Shown: positions 57,465 through 64,000 of the stretch, in pieces
How the letters are laid out: every line of letters begins with the position of its first letter
How positions within the stretch are numbered: position 1 is the stretch's first letter
Assembly (NCBI GenBank): GCA_021234155.1
Contig: JAJEKV010000063.1
Location: 3,008,948 to 3,072,947 of the forward strand
Source of the DNA: Isoetes taiwanensis
Lineage: Eukaryota > Streptophyta > Lycopodiopsida > Isoetales > Isoetaceae
Reading direction: 5' to 3'
DNA: 64,000 nucleotides
The notes under the pieces: model-generated
What the model was told of the DNA's origin: nothing
Seen by the model: the letters and a program-made list of their open reading frames with translations, nothing else
Database searches by the model: none
Translations under genes and position numbers: made by a program

Positions 57465-58800
57465 GCATTATGTATTTTGTTATGGTGCTTCTCAAAGCAC
57501 CAACGTCCTTAAGAGCTTTCATCAAGGGTACCATCTTTGGTGCTCCTTGAGGAATCATGGGTGCACCATCTGCATCTGCCTTGTACGTTTTGATCCCCTT
57601 CTCCGGCAGCCACTCACAGTGCCCAGGTTTCATCTTGTAAAACATTAGCGGCCAACCGTCTTTGTTGTAGGATCTGAGTAGAAACAGTTGTAGATAGCCA
57701 ATCAAATGTTTCTTCTTATCAGAAATGTAGCCTTTCATGAATCACTTCGACCTCATGCACTAGTAGGTAAGGTTGGAGCCTTTGAGCTACATTTTCAAAA
57801 TAGTTGCATTAACTCCGGAAAATGGTAAGTGCATCCGACCTTTTCAAAAGAGTAGAGTAATTGCCGAACAAAGCATCTATATCATCATATGTATGTCCAA
57901 CCATCGTGGAGCCCAACTTCACCTCATCAAATATACCCTGCCATATAAGGTAAAAAAAAGTATGAAAACATATATCTGTTTTTGTTTTGGCCAGAGCAAT
58001 TACCGAATTGACGATAAAGCCTCCTCAATAGCTTTTTTATTTTTGAGATTCCGCTCGGAGGCACATCGTATGGTTTGTCTGATTTATTGGTCACTTTAAT
58101 CTTCAAGGTCTCAGACTCTAGAATTGAAGAAGTCCATGCACATGTGGATTTAGCTGTATTACATAGGTGGCCCCAGTTATCTTCAGCTGAATCTTCCAGT
58201 GTCTTCAGTACATGATTGAGAGACCCAACGTGAAAGTTAGAGTCATCCTGCTAAAGCTCAACCGAAAAATGGCCTAATGCTTCTGTACCATCAACATGCA
58301 TTAGAGCTCCAGTGACGCTGACCTTCAGACACTCCCCTCTCCATACCGACTTGGTTAACTTTTCAAGCCTAGACACCATAGTCCTATTTTAGTCCATTTT
58401 ATCATAAATGATTGTAAGAGCTTGGTCATGTGCACGAAGCAACCGTGCTCGTCAAGACCAATAAAGGCTTCTGCAAGATAGTTGTTCAAACATCAAACAT
58501 ATAAGACTTCCTTTCCCACGGTAGCTCTCTTCTTTTTAATACATCCCCTGTTTTATCTAGCTTCTCTTTGATAACTATACATATATTGCATTTGGAGAAA
58601 GCTATGTGCGTGGTTATGGCAACATCCAAATGATTATCCTTCTAAATATGCAAGAAGGAAGAGCACGACACATGCTTACCAGTCAGCTAGTTCTTGATGT
58701 ATATTCATCTTGGTCAGAATGGAGGGCAGCTTCGGTATATTCTCTCTTGTCTCCTGCATGGTCTTCTTTGATCTATGTGGCATAGTCTCGACATTCTCAT
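57460..58800 (-). pseudogene. DUF7869-like transposon-associated gene, copy 1
   Basis: The minus strand can be followed, across several stops and frameshifts, as one protein: MPHRSK (about 58780), a middle part (SRLEKLTKSVWRGE..., SVTGALMHVDGTEALGHFSV), KIKKLLRRLYRQFGNC, GQNKNRYMFSYF, IFDEVKLGSTMVGHTYDDID, ALFGNYSTLLKRSDAL, and a distal part open from 57738 to 57460 (MKGYISDKKKHL..., GWPLMFYKMKPGHCEWLPEK). The NKNRY, VGHT-x-(E/D)DIDA and FS/FG series is characteristic of the DUF7869 domain found in transposon-encoded plant and animal ORFs, whose biochemical role is not known to me. The 5' end is cut by the LINE junction near 58805. Confidence 0.65.
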
Positions 58801-61162
58801 TGACATACAATGTGAATATGCTATGTGGCAGGTGATTTTAACAATACCCCTACATGGGACCAAAAGATGGGCAAGAAATTGAATATGTCCAAAAAGGAAA
58901 GGGATACTTTGGGATGCACTCATGACACACTTCATGTCTTCTTGTATGTTATCATGAAGTAATGAAAGGAAGGAGGAGGATAGAACATATTGCTTATTAG
59001 ATAAAATACATCTTCAATAAAAATGTGACATCATGGTATAATATTATAGTGATTTGTGACCTTGGAAACCCGATTTCTGATCACTACCCCCAGGTCCTCT
59101 AGAATATGTCCCGAGCAAGAAGAGGGGAACCCAATGTCCCATTCAAATTCAATACTGAGTTACTTAAGAATAAACATTTATGTGATGCACATAAGGAATT
59201 TTATGAATCACTTGCACCAGTAGGCAAGACTGAGTCAATAAAAGCCTTCATCCAAAAAATGAACTTGATAAGGGATTGGATCAAGAAGTGAGAGAAAGAG
59301 TGGGTTAAAAGGAGAAAATTGGAAAAAACAATCCTGTATGAGGAAATAAGCAATGTGAGCAAAGCTTATTTCAGGATAAAGACAATGTAGCTTTACGGAA
59401 AAAAGAAGAGAAGGAAAACAGGGTTAAATCAGTAGAAGAGAATGAAGCCAAAGCTCTAGCTATCAGATGCAGGTGCAAATACATTAATGCCATAGACAAA
59501 GGTAACTCGGCCAACCAAAAGTAGAATGACCAATAATGGTATTGTCAAAGTAATAACTGAAGCAGGGGTCCAACTAGATAAACAGTTGCAGATTCAAGAG
59601 TTCTTTCACCAACAATATCAAAGACTTTTTGGACAAAATTAGATTGAGAAAACCAAAATTAGGGAATACTTTGAGATGACCCCAAAGGAGCCTGATAATA
59701 TAAAAGAGGAGGACCTCTTGAATACTCCACAGGAAAAGGAGATTTGGGACACATTTAAATCTATGGCAAAAGGTAAGCGCCCAGGGCCAGATGGACTCCA
59801 ACCAGAATTTTATCAGGAATTTTGGAATGTAATGAAGGATGATATGACTATTTTCATTCAAGGTGCCTAGAGGGTTAAGACTCTGAACCCTTCCATCAAT
59901 GCAGCTCATATTACATTGATTCCTAAGGTTGATGACCCCAAATATCTAGCTGATTGAAGACCCATCTCATAAACAAATACCACATACAAAATCCTTGCTA
60001 AAATATTGGCCAATAGGTTGAAGAATAGCATGCAGCAGTTGTTCAATCCCTGTAAATCAGCCTTTCTTCCTAACAGGAAATATTCTAGAGAACTATATTG
60101 GGGCAGCTGAAGGTATTTACTGGAATGAAATTTCTGGACAGAAGTGCATGCTCCTCAAACTGGATTTCAAAAGGGCACATGACACCATTAGCTGGTAATT
60201 CTTAGAAAAAGCTCTGGAACATTTAGGATTCCCAGGAAGTGTATATAAGAAAATCTTGAGCTTCAATGAATTGGCTTCCTCAGCACTTATCATAAATGGG
60301 ATCCCAACAAAAATGTTCCAGTGTAGGTAGGGAGTTAGGCAAGGGTGCCCTCTGGTCCTATTCTTATTTCTAATTGTTGCTGAGATTAGGCCAATTTGCA
60401 GCCTTAGATAAAAAAAAAATAGGAGTACTTTTAATCTATGCCTTAACATGGTTACAATATTTAAAATCCAATCAAATTTTCAAGATATAACAAACATTAT
60501 TCCTTTTTATTAAAATCTCAATGTATTTTCAGAAATATTTAAACATAAACAAACATGTTTTTTTAACATCCGAATTCAAAAGATAAGAATACACCATTTT
60601 TTAGTATCATATATGTATGTAATCCATGCCTTCAATAGTGCTCAACAGAATTATCTAGGAAAACAAACCAAGGAGCAAGAAATCCCGTTATCTGCAGCAA
60701 ACCATAGGACAATTAGCCTCAGAAGGGTAAAGCCCTAAGCATTAGCAGGTAAGCATTGGACTTCTTGGGCTTATTGCCCTTCACCTTGCTTGTTAGCAAG
60801 TAAGCAAAGTATACGTTTAATCTAGTGCTGCCTATATCTTGCCGCGGTTACCTCTTCTACTAACATCAAAATAACTCAAAATTTATGATCAGCTCCTAAC
60901 CAACCTTTTGAATTTCAGAGTGCCTGCAGCAAACCCTATGTGGAAGCAGATTATTTCGTTATGTTTAGAGGCCAACCATCATACTTAAGCCAGTTCTAGT
61001 AGCCTATTTATGCTGATGGTACAGTGGCACAAGTCCTTATCTAGAATTACCTATTAACAAATCTTCATAAGCCACCTATTGCCACGTTCTATTTTTCATT
61101 CTTCCATATATTTGTTCATTCTTAAATCAGCTTATACAACCTGTAGTGATTACCACAATGAT
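57885..61162 (+). repeat. 3.28-kb tandem duplication, unit 1
   Basis: 57885-60840 matches 61163-64000 head to tail (offset 3.28 kb at the left, 3.16 kb at the right because of indels). It includes the DUF7869-like fragment, the LINE fragment and about 0.8 kb of AT-rich DNA (60421-61162) with no gene. Unit 1 uniquely has about 150 bp around 59000-59147 and lacks 17 bp near 59507, so neither unit is simply derived from the other in its present state. Confidence 0.88.
58816..60420 (+). pseudogene. L1-type LINE endonuclease/reverse transcriptase fragment, copy 1
   Basis: In order: an AP-endonuclease piece VAGDFNNTPTWDQKMGKKLN (58830 on; GDFN motif), then NPISDHYPQVL (about 59070; SDH motif), a linker (FNTELLKNKHLCDAHKEFYE...), and the N-terminal half of reverse transcriptase: KGKRPGPDGLQPEFYQEFW, AAHITLIPKVDDPKYLAD-stop-RPIS, ILAKILANRLKNSMQQLFNP, LLKLDFKRAHDTISW (motif A Asp kept), QGCPLVLFLFLIVAE. 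The FADD box and everything after it are missing; an A-rich run follows at 60410-60419. Five or more stops of all three kinds (TAG, TGA, TAA) and a frameshift (extra A near 60078) make it dead. LINEs copy themselves by target-primed reverse transcription. Confidence 0.88.
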
Positions 61163-62090
61163 TGGTTATATCCAACCATCATGGAGCCTAACTTCACTTC
61201 ATCAAATATACCCTGCCATACAAGGTAAGAAAAGTATGAAAACATATATCTGTTTTTGTTTTGGCCAAAGCAATTACCGAACTGACGGTAAAGCCTCCTC
61301 AATAGCTTTTTTATTCTTGATATTCCGCTCGGAGGCACATCATATGGTTTGTCTAATTTATTGGTCACTTTAGTCTTCAAGGTCTCAGACTCTAAAATTG
61401 AAAAAGTCCATGCACATGTGGGTTTAACCGTATCACGTACGTGGTCCCAATTATCTTCAACTGAATCTTCCAGTGTCTTCAGTACATTATTGAAAGAACC
61501 AACGTGAAAGTTAGAGTCATCCTGTCAAAGCTCAACTGAAAAATGGCCTAATGCTTTTGTACCATCAACATGCATCAGAGCTCCAGTGACGCTGACCTTT
61601 AGCCACTCCCCTCTCCATACCGACTTGGCTAACTTTTCAAGCCTAGACACCATAGTCTTATTCTAGTCCATTTTATCATAAATGATTATAAGAGCTTGGT
61701 CAAGTGCACGATGCGACAGTGCTCGCCAAGACCAATAAAGGCTTCTGCAAGATAGCCGTTCAAATATATGAACCTTTCTTTCCCACGCTAACTCTCTTCT
61801 TTTTAATACATCCCGTGCTTTATCTAGCTTCACTTTGATAACTATACATATATTGCATTTGGAGAAAGCTATGTGCTTGGTTATGCCAACATCCAAATGA
61901 CTATCCTTCTAAATATGCAAGAAGGAAGAGCATGACACATGCTTACCAGTCAGCCCTTGCACAACAATATCAAGTTCTTGATGTACATCCTTCTTGGTCA
62001 GAACGAAGGGCAGCTTCGATTTCTCTCTTGTCTCCTGCGTGGTCTTCTTTGATCTATGTGGCATAGTCTCGACATTCTCATTGACATACA
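61163..62090 (-). pseudogene. DUF7869-like gene, copy 2 (3'-truncated)
   Basis: Duplicate of 57885-58800. It reads MPHRSKKTTQETREKSKLPF, ...KARDVLKRRELAWERKVHIF, ...TLKTKVTNKLDKPYDVPPSG, ...RRLYRQFGNC, GQNKNRYMFSYFSYLVWQGI, FDEVKLGSMMVG, and breaks off there at the duplication boundary, before the HT-x-DDID part. The NKNRY to VG section is in one frame here but frameshifted in copy 1. Confidence 0.65.
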
Positions 62091-62099
62091 ATGTGAATA

Positions 62100-63584
62100 T
62101 GCTATGTGCCAGGTGACTTTAACAATACCCCTACATGGGACCAAAAGATGGGCAAGAAATTGAATATGTCCGAGAAAGAAAGGGACACTTTGGGATGCAC
62201 TCATGACACACTTCATGTATATTCCCCCCTCCTTTTCTTGTATATTATCATGAAGTAATAAAAGGAAGGAGGAGGATAGATCATATTGCTTATTAAGTTC
62301 AACACTGAGTTACTTAAGAATAAACATTTCTGTGACGCATATAAGGAATTTTATGAATTACTTGCACCAGTAAGCAAGACTGAGTCAATGAAAGCCTTCA
62401 TCCAAAAAATGAACTTGATAAAGGATTGGATCAAGAAGTGGGGGAAAGAGTGGGTTAAAAGGAGAAAACTGAAAAAAACAACCCTGTATGAGGAAATAAG
62501 GAATGTGAGGAAAAGCTTATTTCAGGATAAACACAATGTAGTTTTATAGGAAAAAGAAGAGATGGAAAACAGGGTTAAATCAGTAGAAGAGAATGAAGCC
62601 AAAGCTCTAGCTACCAGATGCAGGTGCAAATACATTAATGCCATAGACAAAGGTAACTCGGCCTTCTTCTTTAGAACAACCAAAAGTAGAATGACCAATA
62701 ATGGTATTGTCAAAGTAATAACTGAAGCAGGGGTCCAACTAGATAAACAGTTGCAGATTCAAGAGTTCTTTCACCAACAATATCAAAGACTTTTTGGACA
62801 AAATTAGATTGAGAAAACCAAAATTAGGGAATACTTTGAGATGACCCCAAAGGAGCCTGATAATATAAAAGAGGAGGACCTCTTGAATACTCCACAGGAA
62901 AAGGAGATTTGGGACACATTTAAATCTATGGCAAAAGGTAAGCGCCCAGGGCCAGATGGACTCCAACCAGAATTTTATCAGGAATTTTGGAATGTAATGA
63001 AGGATGATATGACTATTTTCATTCAAGGTGCCTAGAGGGTTAAGATTCTGAACCCTTCCATCAATGCAGCTCATATTACATTGATTCCTAAGGTTGATGA
63101 CCCCAAATATCTAGCTGATTGAAGACCCATCTCATAAACAAATACCACATACAAAATCCTTGCTAAAATATTGGCCAATAGGTTGAAGAATAGCCTGCAG
63201 CAGTTGTTCAATCCCTGTAAATCAGCCTTTCTTCCTAACAGGAATATTCTAGAGAACTATATTGGGGCAGCTGAAGGTATTTACTGGAATGAAATTTCTG
63301 GACAGAAGTGCATGCTCCTCAAACTGGATTTCAAAAGGGCACATGACACCATTAGCTGGTAATTCTTAGAAAAAGCTCTGGAACATTTAGGATTCCCAGG
63401 AAGTGTATATAAAAAAATCTTGAGCTTCAATGAATTGGCTTCCTCAGCACTTATCATAAATGGGATCCCAACAAAAATGTTCCAGTGTAGGTAGGGAGTT
63501 AGGCAAGGGTGCCCTCTGGTCCTATTCTTATTTCTAATTGTTGCTGAGATTAGGCCAATTTGCAGCCTTAGATAAAAAAAAAAT
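62100..63584 (+). pseudogene. L1-type LINE fragment, copy 2
   Basis: Same reading as copy 1, but it lacks about 150 bp covering the SDH endonuclease motif (deletion at about 62296) and keeps KGNSAFFFRTTKSRMTNNGI, which copy 1 has lost in part. The reverse-transcriptase stops (after IQGA, LAD, RPIS, TISW and FQCR) are shared with copy 1, so the LINE was already dead before the duplication. NRNILENYIGAAEGIYW is in frame here but shifted in copy 1. Confidence 0.88.
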
Positions 63585-64000
63585 AGGAGTACTTTTAATC
63601 TATGCCTTAACATGGTTACAATATTTAAAATCCAATCAAATTTTCAAGATATAACGAACATTATTCCTTTTTATTAAAATCTCAATGTATTTTCAGAAAT
63701 ATTTAAACATAAACAAACATGTTTTTTTAACATCCGAATTCAAAAGATAAGAATACACCATCTTTTAGTATCATATATGTATGTAATCCATGCCTTCAAT
63801 AGTGCTCAACAGAATTATCTAGGAAAACAAACCAAGGAGCAAGAAATCCCGTTATCTGCAGCAAACCATAGGACAATTAGCCTCAGAAGGGTAAAGCCCT
63901 AAGCATTAGCAGGTAAGCATTGGACTTCTTGGGCTTATTGCCCTTCACCTTGCTTGTTAGCAAGTAAGCAAAGTATACGTTTAATCTAGTGCTGCCTATA

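Larger units (their letters stand above)
61163..64000 (+). repeat. 3.28-kb tandem duplication, unit 2 (cut by window end)
   Basis: Same order as unit 1 and still matching at base 64000, so it may continue. A further unit beyond the window is possible. Confidence 0.88.

Noticed and set aside
59866-63495. Repeated in-frame stops in the LINE RT suggesting recoding
   Set aside because: Stops of all three kinds, plus frameshifts and missing FADD box; shared simply because the copies are duplicates.

Overview
The window looks like intergenic, repeat-rich nuclear DNA of a land plant. The tetra-ubiquitin gene carries the plant signature residues S19, D24 and A57. There are fragments of plant-type laccase, G-type lectin receptor kinase and Argonaute genes. 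An LTR element primes from the initiator-Met tRNA, and Copia, LINE and Helitron-like remains are common. The slow decay and deep nesting of elements would suit a large genome such as a fern, lycophyte or gymnosperm, but the sequence does not fix the species.

Only one gene looks clearly intact and functional: a four-repeat polyubiquitin gene at 27220-28137 (+). Everything else recognisable is a fragment or a mobile element.

Layout. 1-5.6 kb: an Argonaute-like exon (-) and weak exon-like stretches. 5.66 kb: a Helitron-type 3' terminus. 6.7-11.3 kb: a pair of direct repeats about 3.9 kb apart and two possible SINEs. 12.8-13.75 kb: the 3' end of a LINE with a poly(A) tail. 13.84-14.78 kb: an element of about 0.9 kb with palindromic ends (element R). 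16 kb: a 5'-truncated LINE ORF1 copy (-). 17.5-20.2 kb: exon-like fragments of unidentified genes. 22.2-23.85 kb: a lectin-receptor-kinase fragment followed by a laccase 3' fragment, both broken. 27-43 kb: the polyubiquitin gene and a tandem duplication of its last codons and 3' flank. The second duplication unit has been split by a gag-only LTR retrotransposon (30534-33653), by a 1.5-kb insertion, and by a 5.1-kb insertion that contains an inverted copy of element R with a LINE fragment inside it. 43.3-48.6 kb: two oppositely oriented copies of a terminal-inverted-repeat element. 50.7-53.1 kb: a dead Copia element with a solo LTR inside it. 57.4 kb: a second Helitron 3' terminus. 57.5-64 kb: a 3.28-kb tandem duplication carrying a broken DUF7869-like, transposon-associated gene (-) fused to a dead LINE endonuclease/reverse transcriptase (+).

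The most unexplained signal is a GC-cored palindrome of about 40 bp, seen five times (13.84, 20.46, 24.72, 37.43 and 47.59 kb). It sits at the ends of element R and exactly at the edge of the 5.1-kb insertion, so it is probably the terminus of a non-autonomous element family. No CRISPR array, rRNA gene or convincing tRNA gene was seen.
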